Shown: positions 1-9,055, counted from the first letter of the stretch. The stretch: 64,000 nt of DNA from JBBQCW01 sp038319025 (GCA_038319025.1 JBBQCW010000003.1:62001-126000); one strand, 5' to 3'. The notes: a model not told the origin generated them from the letters alone. Made by a program: numbers and translations.

Positions 1-1
1 C

Positions 2-541
2 GGGATCCTGGCTGAGGTCGATGCGGCGATCGCCGCCCGTGAGGCCGGCGGTCCCTCTCGCATCGCTCTGAAGATGAACTCGCTGGTGGATCGTGCGTCG
101 ATCGAGAAGCTGTACGAGGCCTCCCGTGCCGGCGTGCATGTGGACATCAACGTGCGCGGAATCTGCTGCCTGGTGCCCGGTGTACCGGGCGTCTCGGAGA
201 ACATCCGCGTGGTGTCGATCGTGGGCCGTTTTCTGGAGCACTCGCGCATTTACGCGTTTGAGCATTCCAGTGAGCAGCGCGTCTTCATCGGCTCCGCCGA
301 TCTGATGCCCCGCAACCTGGACACGCGTGTGGAGCTCGTCACCCCGGTGCTGGACCCTGTGCTCCGCGACGACCTCGTCGACACGCTCGATCGCTGTTTC
401 GCCGACAACACCAACGCTTGGGAACTACGGGCCGATGGTCGCTGGGAGCGTCTGCATGCGGCCGAGGGCACGCAGCCCCGCAGCGTGCAAAGCGAGCTGA
501 TGGCGGGCCACGCGGCACGCGCGTCTGAGTCCTCGCAATAG
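2..541 (+). CDS. ppk: Polyphosphate kinase 1, C-terminal part (5' end outside window)
   Basis: Polyphosphate kinase reversibly moves the gamma phosphate of ATP onto polyphosphate chains at the membrane or in the cytosol. The frame is open from base 2 and the first 24 codons upstream of the internal ATG at 74 also read as PPK, so the gene enters from the left. The visible ~180 residues are the last domain of the family: K-M-N-S-L-V-D, then the G-I-C-C-L-P-G segment, then a L-E-H-S-R-I motif that holds the second conserved histidine region of PPK1, then the N-L-D-T-R-V-E segment. It ends 22 bases before the HD-domain gene. A polyphosphate gene near a large phosphate-uptake island fits, though no PHO-like box is visible here. 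Confidence 0.93.
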   Translation, partial: GILAEVDAAIAAREAGGPSRIALKMNSLVDRASIEKLYEASRAGVHVDINVRGICCLVPGVPGVSENIRVVSIVGRFLEHSRIYAFEHSSEQRVFIGSADLMPRNLDTRVELVTPVLDPVLRDDLVDTLDRCFADNTNAWELRADGRWERLHAAEGTQPRSVQSELMAGHAARASESSQ

Positions 542-563
542 CGCCGGGTTTGCGGTTCGATCG

Positions 564-1388
564 ATGACCCCGTCCGTCCTGCCACCCGTCAATCCGCGCG
601 ACGCCGTCGCCGGCATGAAGATCAACGCTCCGGCCCGCGGCAACCGCAAGCTGGCCAAGCTGCTTGAAGCCGTCAACGAGGACATGCGCGTGAAGGCGTG
701 GTGGCACATGGCGGATGTCAACGCGACCCGCCGGATGGGGATGTCTGACCACTCGTGGGTGCACATTCAGATCGTCACCAACATTTCGTTGCGGCTCGCG
801 CGCCTCCTGTTCAAGCGAGGCGTGACACCGGCGATGGTCACTGACCACGGGATGACCGAGGCCGATGCTGAGGTGGTGATCTGCGCCGCCGCGCTCTTCC
901 ATTGCACCGGGATGTCCATCCACCGCAAGGATCATGAGACGTTCTCGCTCTTCCTCGCCGGCGACCGGTTGCCCGGGCTACTGAAGAACATCTACGAGGA
1001 GCCCGAGCGCACGATCATCATGGCTGAGGCGATGCACACCATCATCTCGCATCGCAGTAAGGGCAACCCGCTCACGATCGAGGCGTCGATCATGCGCGTG
1101 GCCGATGCGCTCGACATGGCTCAGGGTCGCTCGCGTGTTCCGTTCGAGGCCGGGGAGATGAACATCCACTCCCTGTCGGCCTACGCGATCGACGAGGTGA
1201 AGATCCTGCCTGGCGAGGAGCGCGCGGTGCGCATCGAGATCGCGATGAACAACTCCTCGGGGATCTTTCAGGTCGACGAAGGTCTCGGGACCAAACTCCG
1301 TGGCACTCCGCTGGAGCCGCACATCGAGGTGGTGGCGCGCATCGAGGCCGAGCATGAGAAGCGCCTCGTGCCCGTGTTCCGCTTGTGA
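564..1388 (+). CDS. HD-superfamily phosphohydrolase-like protein with altered HD motif
   Basis: A 274-residue protein of the HD-domain hydrolase group. Visible family features are an early histidine in S-D-H-S-W-V-H, a central helix pair A-A-L-F-H-C-T-G-x-S-I-H-R-x-x-H-E, and a later V-A-D-A-L-D-M-A-Q-G-R segment supplying an Asp ligand. Relatives normally read H-D-I-G-N-S in the centre; here the Asp of the HD pair is Cys, so metal binding and activity may be altered. It lies just after ppk and its stop codon overlaps the next gene's GTG by 4 bases, so the three genes may be one transcript. The substrate is unknown; a nucleotide or (p)ppGpp-like role beside ppk would be speculation. Confidence 0.75.
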   Translation: MTPSVLPPVNPRDAVAGMKINAPARGNRKLAKLLEAVNEDMRVKAWWHMADVNATRRMGMSDHSWVHIQIVTNISLRLARLLFKRGVTPAMVTDHGMTEADAEVVICAAALFHCTGMSIHRKDHETFSLFLAGDRLPGLLKNIYEEPERTIIMAEAMHTIISHRSKGNPLTIEASIMRVADALDMAQGRSRVPFEAGEMNIHSLSAYAIDEVKILPGEERAVRIEIAMNNSSGIFQVDEGLGTKLRGTPLEPHIEVVARIEAEHEKRLVPVFRL

Positions 1389-2248
1389 GAGCACGGGCAG
1401 CGCTGATAGCGCTCACCGTGTTGACCCTCAGCGGCTGCGGTGGTTCCTCATCGACGACGGCCGGGACCACGACAACCGGTAAGAGCACCGCCAGAGCGCA
1501 CGCGCACCAAGCCCGATCGACGGCGCCCAAGCCCACCGCCGGCACCTATCGCGGACCCGTCCCGATCCTGATGTACCACGTCATCAACGACCCGCCGACC
1601 GGCACTCCGTTCCCGGAGTTGTGGACCCCGTGGAAGACGTTCGCCGCCACGATGTACGCGTTGAAGAAGGCCGGTTTTCACGGTGTCACCCAGGGTGCGA
1701 TGTGGGCCGCATGGCACGGTGGGCCCGGCCTGCCCCGTCGGCCGATCGTCATCAGTTTCGACGACGGCTACCTCAGCCAGTCCACTCACGCCAGGCCCAC
1801 GCTCCGCGCGCTCGGCTGGCCCGGCGTCCTGAACATCGAAGGCAAGAACATCGACCCGAAGGTCGGGCTGTCCCGCCATCAGGTGCGCGGCCTGATCGCC
1901 AACGGGTGGGAGATCAACGCCCATACGCTCACGCATCCAGATCTGAGGACCGTGAGCGACGCCCAGCTAAAGCTGGAGGTCGCCGGATCGCGAGCCAAGA
2001 TCCAGCGGATCTTCGGGGTGCCCGTCGACTTCTTCTGCTACCCGGCCGGCAAGTACGACGCACGCGCGGAGGCCGCTGTGAAGGCCGCTGGCTATAGGGC
2101 GGCCACGACGGTGGATCCCGGGATCGCGAAGCCGACCGACGACCCGTTCGCCCTCCCGCGTATCCGCGTCAACGGCACCGACACACCGTCATCCGTCGTG
2201 GCTCGCGCGCGCGGCGGCGGATCGTTCGCCGCCGCCGCCGGCGGCTGA
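1385..2248 (+). CDS. Lipoprotein polysaccharide deacetylase (NodB-type)
   Basis: A 287-residue exported carbohydrate esterase family 4 type protein. It starts at a GTG overlapping the previous stop (GTGA). The N-terminus is a lipoprotein signal with lipobox L-S-G-C near residue 18, then a Ser/Thr/Ala linker. The NodB domain shows Y-H at the start (P-I-L-M-Y-H), the metal and base motif S-F-D-D-G-Y, and the H-x-x-x-H type motif H-T-L-T-H-P-D-L. Such enzymes remove N-acetyl groups from cell-wall glycans on the outer face of the membrane. The C-terminus is an Ala/Gly-rich tail that overlaps the end of the convergent DoxX gene by 60 bases. Exact substrate is not visible. Confidence 0.88.
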   Translation: MRARAALIALTVLTLSGCGGSSSTTAGTTTTGKSTARAHAHQARSTAPKPTAGTYRGPVPILMYHVINDPPTGTPFPELWTPWKTFAATMYALKKAGFHGVTQGAMWAAWHGGPGLPRRPIVISFDDGYLSQSTHARPTLRALGWPGVLNIEGKNIDPKVGLSRHQVRGLIANGWEINAHTLTHPDLRTVSDAQLKLEVAGSRAKIQRIFGVPVDFFCYPAGKYDARAEAAVKAAGYRAATTVDPGIAKPTDDPFALPRIRVNGTDTPSSVVARARGGGSFAAAAGG

Positions 2249-2656
2249 GTCCGACGTCAGTGGATCGACGTTCACGGGGTGAACGTCAGATCCCGCACGT
2301 CGAGGGGACCACGCAAGCCACACCATCGCGACCAGCAGCACGGGCGCGAGCGTGAGGCTGGGCACGACCTCCCCCTCGCCGATTCCGGAGACGACGATAG
2401 CGCCGACCATCGTGGAGGCCAGGAACAGCGCAGCGAGACGCCGCACGACCGCACCGCCGAACAGCAAGGCCAGGCCGCCGGACACCTCGACGACGCCGAT
2501 CATGAGCACTAAGGCCCCCGGCACCGGCAGCCCGTAGCGCCGAAAGGCATCCAGTTCCGCTCCGTGCATGACGAACTTCCCCGCCCCGGCAAGCACGAAG
2601 ATCACGCCAGCGGCGATCCGGACAGCACGGGCCAGACGCGGATGGTCAGAGGGCAT
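2189..2656 (-). CDS. DoxX family membrane protein
   Basis: A 155-residue integral membrane protein with about four hydrophobic segments and the DoxX-type start R-I-A-A-G-V-I-F-V-L-A-G-A-G-K-F. The start chosen is the ATG at 2656, because the 63 residues that could extend it upstream are Arg/Cys-rich, non-hydrophobic and overlap the TetR gene. DoxX-like proteins are loosely tied to quinone and thiol redox at the membrane; no specific function can be read here. The last ~30 residues are Gly/Ala/Ser-rich and overlap the convergent deacetylase gene. It is the last gene of the minus-strand group that begins at 3695, 35 bases after the TetR gene. Confidence 0.78.
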   Translation of the reverse strand: MPSDHPRLARAVRIAAGVIFVLAGAGKFVMHGAELDAFRRYGLPVPGALVLMIGVVEVSGGLALLFGGAVVRRLAALFLASTMVGAIVVSGIGEGEVVPSLTLAPVLLVAMVWLAWSPRRAGSDVHPVNVDPLTSDSAAGGGGERSAAARASHDG

Positions 2657-2691
2657 GTCTGCACGGTACGCGGCGGCGCACCGGGTGTCGC

Positions 2692-3330
2692 TTACGAGGT
2701 GCTTACATCGTCCACTCCGAGCACCGCTCGCGCATAGGCCCGAGCCGCACGGCGTCCCTCGCGCAGGGTCACCACGTCGCCGGCTGGATCGGTGGTGAAG
2801 GCTAGGCGCAGCATGCCGTCGATCAGCGCAACGAGTACCTGCCACTGGGCGGCGGTTCCCCGCCTACTCCCGGCCTCCTTGCGCAACACGGCGCCAATGC
2901 GCGCCGCGATTCCGGCGTCCGTCTCACGCTCCAGGCCTCGGGTGCTCGCATCGAGGGTGCCCGACAGCCAGAGCCGCCGGATGGCTGGTTGCTCGCGCAC
3001 CATCCAGGCGTAGCCGTCGACAATGTCGTCAACCGTCCGCTCCCAATCCCCGCGGCCGGAGGACAGCGCGTCGTCCAGCACGCCCGGCATGGCGGCCAGA
3101 AACCGCACGGCCAGCGCTTGCAGCACGGCGTCCTTGTCGTCGAAGAATTGATACAGGGTGCCGGTGGGCACCCCCGCCGCATCGGCGAGGTCGCGGACGG
3201 TGATGTCCTCGGGCTCGTGGTCGTGAAGGAGGCCGGATGCGGCATCCAGCAGCGCCTCGACCCGCCGGGCGCTGCGCGCCTGGGCGGGAGCGTGCTTGAG
3301 GAGGTGGGCGTAGGGGAGAGGGTCGCTCAC
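2692..3330 (-). CDS. TetR/AcrR family transcriptional regulator
   Basis: A 212-residue regulator. The N-terminal helix-turn-helix reads I-T-V-R-D-L-A-D-A-A-G-V-P-T-G-T-L-Y-Q-F-F-D, the standard TetR recognition unit, at about residues 42-65. The C-terminal ligand domain is typical in size. Its start overlaps the end of the upstream small membrane protein gene by 4 bases, so the two are cotranscribed, and the shared promoter upstream of 3695 carries an inverted repeat that is a good candidate for its own operator. The effector is unknown; the regulator probably controls this local operon. Confidence 0.9.
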   Translation of the reverse strand: MSDPLPYAHLLKHAPAQARSARRVEALLDAASGLLHDHEPEDITVRDLADAAGVPTGTLYQFFDDKDAVLQALAVRFLAAMPGVLDDALSSGRGDWERTVDDIVDGYAWMVREQPAIRRLWLSGTLDASTRGLERETDAGIAARIGAVLRKEAGSRRGTAAQWQVLVALIDGMLRLAFTTDPAGDVVTLREGRRAARAYARAVLGVDDVSTS

Positions 3331-3695
3331 GCGGCCGCGATCGAGGCCCGCCGCGCGACGTGCACGCCGAGCGCTACGAACAGGAGGGCTCCGGCGGGGC
3401 CGAGGATAGTGGCCTGGGTAGTCATGTTCCCGCGACGTGCCTCGTCAAAGCCCGCTATCGCGTCGATCGCGTCAACCGCGGCCCCGATGGCCGCCACGGG
3501 GGCCAGCGCCGAGGCTGGTGCCGCCAGCATGGATGCCGCGAGGGCCAGTTCGCGCGCCCCGAAAAGGCGCCCGATGAAGCGGTCAGCGTGGTCCGGGTCG
3601 ATCCCGAAGACTCGCATCGTCAGGTCCGGGGCGACCCAGCTGCCGATGCCGATGGCGGCGCGCGTTACGCCAAGAATTGTGCGTGCAGAGCTCAT
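3327..3695 (-). CDS. Small hydrophobic membrane protein (DUF4267-like)
   Basis: A 122-residue protein with three or four hydrophobic segments, resembling the DUF4267 group of small actinobacterial membrane proteins: S-A-R-T-I-L-G-V-T-R then V-A-P, then R-L-F-G-A-R-E-L-A-L. The start at 3695 is preferred over an in-frame ATG at 3707, because a -10-like TATGTT ends 7 bases before 3695 and no Shine-Dalgarno is present, which suggests a leaderless transcript starting at that ATG. It overlaps the TetR gene by 4 bases and is the first gene of the autoregulated operon. Function unknown. Confidence 0.7.
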   Translation of the reverse strand: MSSARTILGVTRAAIGIGSWVAPDLTMRVFGIDPDHADRFIGRLFGARELALAASMLAAPASALAPVAAIGAAVDAIDAIAGFDEARRGNMTTQATILGPAGALLFVALGVHVARRASIAAA

Positions 3696-3697
3696 GT

Positions 3698-3731
3698 ACA
3701 CGAACATACATCACGTTCATGTTTATGGCAA
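3698..3731 (-). promoter_or_regulatory. TetR operon promoter with inverted-repeat operator
   Basis: On the minus strand TTGCCA (3731-3726), a 17-base spacer and TATGTT (3708-3703) form a good sigma-70-like promoter, 7 bases ahead of the ATG at 3695. An inverted repeat ACAnGAAC-N9-GTTCnTGT (3698-3705 with 3715-3722) lies across the -10 and spacer, as expected for autorepression by the TetR protein two genes downstream. The -35 lies inside the 3' end of the GNAT gene. Confidence 0.6.
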
Positions 3732-4244
3732 CGAGGTTGTTGCCCCTCCCTGATCCAGCAGCTTCCAGAACACGATCTTGTCGTCACCCGGCCCGTAGAA
3801 CTCCCGAATGCGGGCCTCCTCGTCATAGCCGCACTGGGCGTAGAACTGGCGGGTGAGAGCGAATTCGCCTTCGCTGGAGGTCTCCACGATGATCACCTTT
3901 GCCTGGTCGATGCCGCGCTGCCTGAGCGCCTCCTCGACGTGCGCGATGAGCGCGCCGCCGATCCCGTTCCCCTGATGTGCCGGGAGGACCGCGATGAAGA
4001 GCAGGTTCCAGACGCGGTCTGAGAAGGGCTCTGGTGCGTAGTAGGCGGCACCGATGACCATTCGCTCAGCGGTCTCGATCACGACCCACCGGTGCTCCTC
4101 CAATTGACCGTCGAGGTAGGCCGACAAGGTGTCGCTGAGCCCACCGACCTCGTCCTCGGCGAACAGTCCACTCGCGACGGCGATCGTCCGTACCACGGCA
4201 GCGTCCTGCGCCGTGGCGGCACGGATTCGAGGACTGTGGCGCAC
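3723..4244 (-). CDS. GNAT family N-acetyltransferase
   Basis: A 173-residue acetyltransferase fold. The acetyl-CoA pyrophosphate loop reads H-Q-G-N-G-I-G-G-A-L (Q/R-x-x-G-x-G/A pattern) at about residues 92-101, preceded by the strand L-L-F-I-A-V-L-P. It transfers acetyl from acetyl-CoA to an unknown amine. Its ATG shares one base with the stop of the upstream two-SDR gene (4244), so the two are probably cotranscribed. Its 3' end carries the -35 element of the next operon. Confidence 0.86.
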   Translation of the reverse strand: MRHSPRIRAATAQDAAVVRTIAVASGLFAEDEVGGLSDTLSAYLDGQLEEHRWVVIETAERMVIGAAYYAPEPFSDRVWNLLFIAVLPAHQGNGIGGALIAHVEEALRQRGIDQAKVIIVETSSEGEFALTRQFYAQCGYDEEARIREFYGPGDDKIVFWKLLDQGGATTSLP

Positions 4245-6223
4245 TACCAGTGAATCCCCTTCATCACATTCGCCATGGCGATCTGCTCCATCGATGCCTT
4301 CTCGTCGGGGTCCTTCTCGCCCTTTGCGGCGGACGAATCGGGGAACACCTTGTAGGCCATGTGGAGGATCTGGTCCATCGCCTTCGGCGCCAGCGCGTAA
4401 GCGACCTCGCCGAATGTGCCGATGCCCGTGTTGATCTGCTTGGGCTTGCTGCGCAGGGCCTCGCAGATGAGATCAGCCGCCTCTTCCGGGCTGATCGTCG
4501 GGAAGGAGTCGTAGATCTTCGTCGGCGCGATCATGGGGGTGCGCACCAACTGCATGTGGATGGTGGTGAATGTCACGTTGTCGCCCACGACCTCCGATGA
4601 CACGACCCGCGTGAACGCATCCAGGGCCGCTTTCGACGCCACGTAGGCGCTGAACCGCGGCGGGCTGGTCTGCACGCCGATCGACGACACGTTCACGATG
4701 TGGCCGAAGCCGCGCTCCTTCATGTGCGGCAGCAGCCCCATGATCATCCGGATCGTGCCGAAGTAGTTGAGCTGCATCGTGCGCTCGTAGTCGTGGAACC
4801 TGTCGTAGCTGAGAGCCACCGAACGGCGGATCGAGCGCCCGGCGTTGTTGACCAGCATGTCGATAGAGGCGTGCTCACTGAGCATCAGCTCGACGACCGC
4901 ATCGATCGAAGCCAGATCCGACAGATCCGCGGAATAGGCGTAGGCGACGCCGCCTTCGGCCTCGATCTCGCGCTTGACCTCTTCGAGCTTCTCCACGCCA
5001 CGAGCCACCAACAGGGGGATGCCTCCGGCGGCCGCGATCTTCAGCGCGGCCGCGCGGCCGATACCCGACGACGCGCCCGTGATGATCACGGTGCGGCCGT
5101 TGACGGCGTGCCCGAAGGAGCGGTCCTTGTAAAGGTCCGGATCCAGGGTGCGCTCCCAGTAGTCCCACAGCTTGTGCGCGTAGGAGTCCAGCTCCGGCAC
5201 GGAGATGTCCGTCCCGCTCAGCGCCCGTTCGGTGTCGCGCGTGTCGAATTGGCACTTGAACGCCGCGTTCTCCAGCACCGTGTCCGGGATGCCGTAGTCG
5301 GCGAGCACAGCACGGCGGATGTCCTTGGCCTGGGGCAGCTTCATCAGCATCGACAGCGTGCCCTTGGGCAGCATGTCGGTGAGTCGCGTGTCGATCCTCA
5401 CTGCGAGCTGCGGCGCGTGGCCGGCGCGGGCGAACGTGTTCATCACCTCGCCGACACGCTGGGACTCAGGGTTGGCCAGGTGGAACGTCTGCCCGTCGAG
5501 GCCGTCCTCGTGAGCGATGTGGTCCATGGAGGCCGCCACGTAATCCACCGGGACGATGTTCGTGCGACCGAGCTCCGGCCCGACGAGCGGGAACCACTGC
5601 GGCAGGACATCGCGCAGCTTCTGGAAGAGCTTGAAGAAGTAGTACGGACCGTCGATCTTGTCCATCTCGCCGGTACGGGAGTCGCCCACGACGATCGCCG
5701 GCCGGTAGATGCGGAGCGGCACCGTGGAGTGGTCTCGCGCGATGCGCTCGGACTCGAACTTCGTGCGGTGGTAGGGCGAGGGGAGCTTCTGACCCACGTC
5801 GAACATGTCCTCGCGGAAGAGCCCCTTGTGGAGCCCCGCGACGGCGATCGAGGAGGTGTGGTGCAGGACACCGGCTTGCAACGCGTTGGCCAGGTCGACG
5901 GCGTTGCGCGTGCCGTCCACGTTGAACGCTTCGTTGGTGGCGTCGTCGGCGGTCATGTCATAGATCGCCGCGAGGTGGAAGAAGTGATCGATCTTCCCGG
6001 TGTTCTCAGCGATCCACGCGTCATCCACGCCGAGGTTGGGGGAGACGAGATCCCCGACTACGGGATGCACGCGATCCGCAGCACCCCAGCCCTCGATGAG
6101 CGCTTCGAGCCGCTCCACCGAGCCTTCCCGCACGAGGACGTGGATGTCGCCCTCGCGAACGAGCAGCCGTTCGACCAGACGGCGGCCGATGAACCCCGTC
6201 GCTCCCGTGACGAAATACCTCAT
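4244..6223 (-). CDS. Two-domain SDR protein, fatty acyl-CoA reductase-like
   Basis: A 659-residue fusion of two Rossmann reductases. Residues 1-360 are an extended SDR (G-A-T-G-F-I-G at 7-13, Y-H-R-T-K at 151-155) of the thioester-reductase type. Residues 370-659 are a classical SDR (T-G-A-S-S-G-I-G at 382-389, then a Y-V-A-S-K active site near 530). This order and length match the bacterial fatty acyl-CoA reductases of Marinobacter and the mycobacterial AcrA1 group, which reduce acyl-CoA to aldehyde and alcohol for wax or lipid synthesis. That function is by family resemblance; acyl chain and product are not proven. It is followed directly by the GNAT gene. Confidence 0.82.
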   Translation of the reverse strand: MRYFVTGATGFIGRRLVERLLVREGDIHVLVREGSVERLEALIEGWGAADRVHPVVGDLVSPNLGVDDAWIAENTGKIDHFFHLAAIYDMTADDATNEAFNVDGTRNAVDLANALQAGVLHHTSSIAVAGLHKGLFREDMFDVGQKLPSPYHRTKFESERIARDHSTVPLRIYRPAIVVGDSRTGEMDKIDGPYYFFKLFQKLRDVLPQWFPLVGPELGRTNIVPVDYVAASMDHIAHEDGLDGQTFHLANPESQRVGEVMNTFARAGHAPQLAVRIDTRLTDMLPKGTLSMLMKLPQAKDIRRAVLADYGIPDTVLENAAFKCQFDTRDTERALSGTDISVPELDSYAHKLWDYWERTLDPDLYKDRSFGHAVNGRTVIITGASSGIGRAAALKIAAAGGIPLLVARGVEKLEEVKREIEAEGGVAYAYSADLSDLASIDAVVELMLSEHASIDMLVNNAGRSIRRSVALSYDRFHDYERTMQLNYFGTIRMIMGLLPHMKERGFGHIVNVSSIGVQTSPPRFSAYVASKAALDAFTRVVSSEVVGDNVTFTTIHMQLVRTPMIAPTKIYDSFPTISPEEAADLICEALRSKPKQINTGIGTFGEVAYALAPKAMDQILHMAYKVFPDSSAAKGEKDPDEKASMEQIAMANVMKGIHW

Positions 6224-6234
6224 GCGTAATGCTC

Positions 6235-6260
6235 CCGTTCTCCCCTTGAAACCAGAACGG
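6235..6260. promoter_or_regulatory. Inverted repeat upstream of the two-SDR gene
   Basis: A perfect 7-base inverted repeat CCGTTCT-N12-AGAACGG (6235-6241 and 6254-6260) begins 12 bases ahead of the ATG at 6223. On the minus strand it encloses AAGGGGAG and is followed by a GGGAG Shine-Dalgarno. It could be an operator or a small leader hairpin; the 90-base gap holds nothing else clear. Confidence 0.4.
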
Positions 6261-6313
6261 CGATCCTACTCGCGGGCCGCAGCCGTGTGGGCGCGGCCGT
6301 TCACCAAGCGCGT

Positions 6314-7081
6314 TCAGACGCCGGCGCCCGCACCGCCACGGCCGGCGCCGTCGGCAAAGCGCCCGGCCCCGTCGATGGCCGCCGCAAAGACCGCCGGACC
6401 GGCCCGGGACTCAAGTTCAAGCCCCTCGGCGAGCGGCAGTCCCTGGGCCGCCAGGCAGGCTCGGCGGTCGGCCAGCATCGTCTCCTGGGGGAACGCCGCC
6501 AGTGCCTCGGCGTACTCCAGCGCACGCTCCAGATGGCGGCCTTCTTCGACGACCTCCGTCAGGAGGCCCATGGTCAGAGCCTCGTCCGCATCGATGATGC
6601 GGCCCGTCAACGTGAGGTCCAGCGCGCGACCCAGCCCGACGATCCGCGGCAGGCGCTGTGTCCCGCCGTCGATCAGCGGCACACCCCAGCGCCGTTCGGG
6701 GAACCCGAGTTGCGCCGACGGCGTGCCGATGCGCAGGTCACACCAGAGCGCCAGCTCGAACCCGCCGGCCAGGCACCAGCCGCCGATCGCCGCGATCGTG
6801 GGCTTGGTCGCCTCCATCCGCGTGAAGCCGAACGGCCCCTCGGTGGCCATCAGTCGCGGGGCGAACGTAGCGATCGCCTTCAGGTCAGCCCCGGCGCAGA
6901 AGCTGATGCCGCCGGCCCCGGTTACGACGAGAACACGCGCGCCATCGTCGGCTTCGAACGCCTGATAGCCCTCCAGCAGCCGCGCGGCCGTCGGGCCGTC
7001 GACGGCGTTGCGCCGCTCCGGCCGGTCGATGGTGAGAACGGCGGCGGCGCCGATGCGCTCGTAGCGGACCTCGTCGATCAT
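6314..7081 (-). CDS. Enoyl-CoA hydratase/isomerase (crotonase) family protein
   Basis: A 255-residue crotonase. The CoA and oxyanion segment F-C-A-G-A-D-L-K lies near residue 60. Both catalytic glutamates of true hydratases are present: A-G-G-F-E-L-A-L near 108 and G-F-P-E-R-R-W-G-V near 130, followed by a G-G-T-Q-R-L helix. It probably hydrates a trans-2-enoyl-CoA in fatty acid or related catabolism in the cytosol. It ends with a Gly/Ala tail. It lies 5 bases downstream of the Ohr gene on the same strand, so cotranscription is likely. The acyl specificity cannot be read. Confidence 0.88.
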   Translation of the reverse strand: MIDEVRYERIGAAAVLTIDRPERRNAVDGPTAARLLEGYQAFEADDGARVLVVTGAGGISFCAGADLKAIATFAPRLMATEGPFGFTRMEATKPTIAAIGGWCLAGGFELALWCDLRIGTPSAQLGFPERRWGVPLIDGGTQRLPRIVGLGRALDLTLTGRIIDADEALTMGLLTEVVEEGRHLERALEYAEALAAFPQETMLADRRACLAAQGLPLAEGLELESRAGPAVFAAAIDGAGRFADGAGRGGAGAGV

Positions 7082-7085
7082 CGAT

Positions 7086-7523
<438 letters not shown>

Positions 7524-7551
7524 CTGAGTCTCCTCGGTTGGTGCGTCACAA

Positions 7552-9015
7552 TTATGCGGCTAGGAAATTGAACTCGGCCGGGTCCAGCGTCTCGGTGGCC
7601 GCCAGATACGTGCGCATGTAGGTCGGCCAGTTGGCGACGATGCGGCCGGCATCGTCGCGGTACCAGGAGTCACAACGCGTCCAGGCGGTACCTGCGAACT
7701 CGGCCTGGACGGCACGGTCGCTGGCCGCTTCGACCTCAGGCCGCACGTCGATCGCCGCAGCGCCCCGGCCGCGGACCGCGCTCAGCGCCTGGCGCAGGTA
7801 TGCGGCCTGCGCTTCCAGGTAGACGATGATCGAGCCGCCCGAGGTGTTGGTGTTGGGCCCGTACATCACGAACATCGAGGGGAAACCCGGCACGGAGATG
7901 CCCAGGTGCGCGTGGGCGCCGTCGGCCCAGACCTCCCGCAGCGAACGGCCATCGGCGCCGATGACCTCCATCGGGAACATGAAGTCGTTGGTCTTGAACC
8001 CTGTGCCGTAGATGATGCAGTCGACCTCGTGGTGGCGGCCGTCGGCGGTGATGAGGCCCGTCGGTGTGATCTGCGTCACGGCGTCGGTTACGAGTTCCAC
8101 GTTGGGGCGCTGGAGCGCGGGCAGGAAGTGCGAGCTGAAGAGGATCCGCTTGCAGCCGAACGTGTAGTCCGGCCACGCTTTGCGCCTCAGCTCAGGGTCC
8201 TGCAGTTGGCTGCGCATGAACAGCGTCGCGCGTAGCCGCCCCAGTCGACCAAGCGTCTTGGGGTGGCGGATCAGAGCGGTGAGCGTCTCGCAGTAGTTGA
8301 ACATGTATCGCCGCCGGTAGGTCTGCACACCGGGCACGTGGGCGACGATCGCCTTCACGAGCTTGGGGTAGGGCCGGTTCACGCGGGGCATGAACCAGTT
8401 GCCGGTGCGCTGGAAGACCGTCAGCTGCTCGACTTCCTTCGCGATCTCAGGGACGAACTGCACGGCGCTGGCACCGGTGCCCAGAACGGCAACACGCTTT
8501 CCCGCCAGCGGGTAGTCCGCATCCCACTCAGCGGAGTGGAAGCTGTGCCCGGTGAACGTCTGAAGCCCGGGGATGGAGGGGTAAGCCGGCTGATGGAGTT
8601 GGCCCGTGGCCAGCACGATCGCGTCGGCCGCAAACGCACGGCCATCCTCGGTGCTCACCGTCCAGCGCTGCTCCTCGTCGCTCCAGGCGCATGCGCTGAC
8701 CTTTGCGTCGGTGACGATCCTGCGGTCCACTCCGTAGGTGTGAGCCACACCCTTCAGATACGTGAGGATGTCGGCCTGCATCGGGCACAGCCTGGGCCAG
8801 TCGCGCCGCTGAGCGAACGAGTACGAGTACAGGTGGCTGGGCACGTCGCAGGCGGCGCCCGGGTAGGAGTTGTGGAACCACGTGCCACCCAACGTCGAGG
8901 CGGCCTCCAGGATCGTCACATCGGTGAACCCATGCGATTGGAGTTCGATCGCGGCACCGATACCGCCGAAGCCCGCACCCACGATGACGATCTTGGGATC
9001 AGGCCCGGGCGACAC
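7552..9015 (-). CDS. Flavin-containing monooxygenase, Baeyer-Villiger type
   Basis: A 487-residue FAD/NADPH monooxygenase. FAD Rossmann motif G-A-G-F-G-G at residues 13-18; the BVMO fingerprint F-x-G-x-x-x-H-x-x-x-W is exact at 154-164 (F-T-G-H-S-F-H-S-A-E-W); the NADP Rossmann motif G-T-G-A-S-A is at 179-184. Such enzymes insert oxygen next to a ketone or oxidise heteroatoms. The length fits the short type-I BVMO group. It is 28 bases upstream of ohr on the same strand. Substrate is unknown; cyclic or long-chain ketones are possible given the lipid context. Confidence 0.9.
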   Translation of the reverse strand: MSPGPDPKIVIVGAGFGGIGAAIELQSHGFTDVTILEAASTLGGTWFHNSYPGAACDVPSHLYSYSFAQRRDWPRLCPMQADILTYLKGVAHTYGVDRRIVTDAKVSACAWSDEEQRWTVSTEDGRAFAADAIVLATGQLHQPAYPSIPGLQTFTGHSFHSAEWDADYPLAGKRVAVLGTGASAVQFVPEIAKEVEQLTVFQRTGNWFMPRVNRPYPKLVKAIVAHVPGVQTYRRRYMFNYCETLTALIRHPKTLGRLGRLRATLFMRSQLQDPELRRKAWPDYTFGCKRILFSSHFLPALQRPNVELVTDAVTQITPTGLITADGRHHEVDCIIYGTGFKTNDFMFPMEVIGADGRSLREVWADGAHAHLGISVPGFPSMFVMYGPNTNTSGGSIIVYLEAQAAYLRQALSAVRGRGAAAIDVRPEVEAASDRAVQAEFAGTAWTRCDSWYRDDAGRIVANWPTYMRTYLAATETLDPAEFNFLAA

Positions 9016-9055
9016 TTGGTCAGCCTAGCGCGAACAACCGCAGCCGAGAACGAGC

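Noticed and set aside
4700..6229. A long open frame (509 codons) on the plus strand opposite the two-SDR gene
   Set aside because: It is the antisense of a real gene with clear Rossmann motifs; the peptide is Arg/His/Val-rich with no domain, as expected from GC-rich codon shadow.
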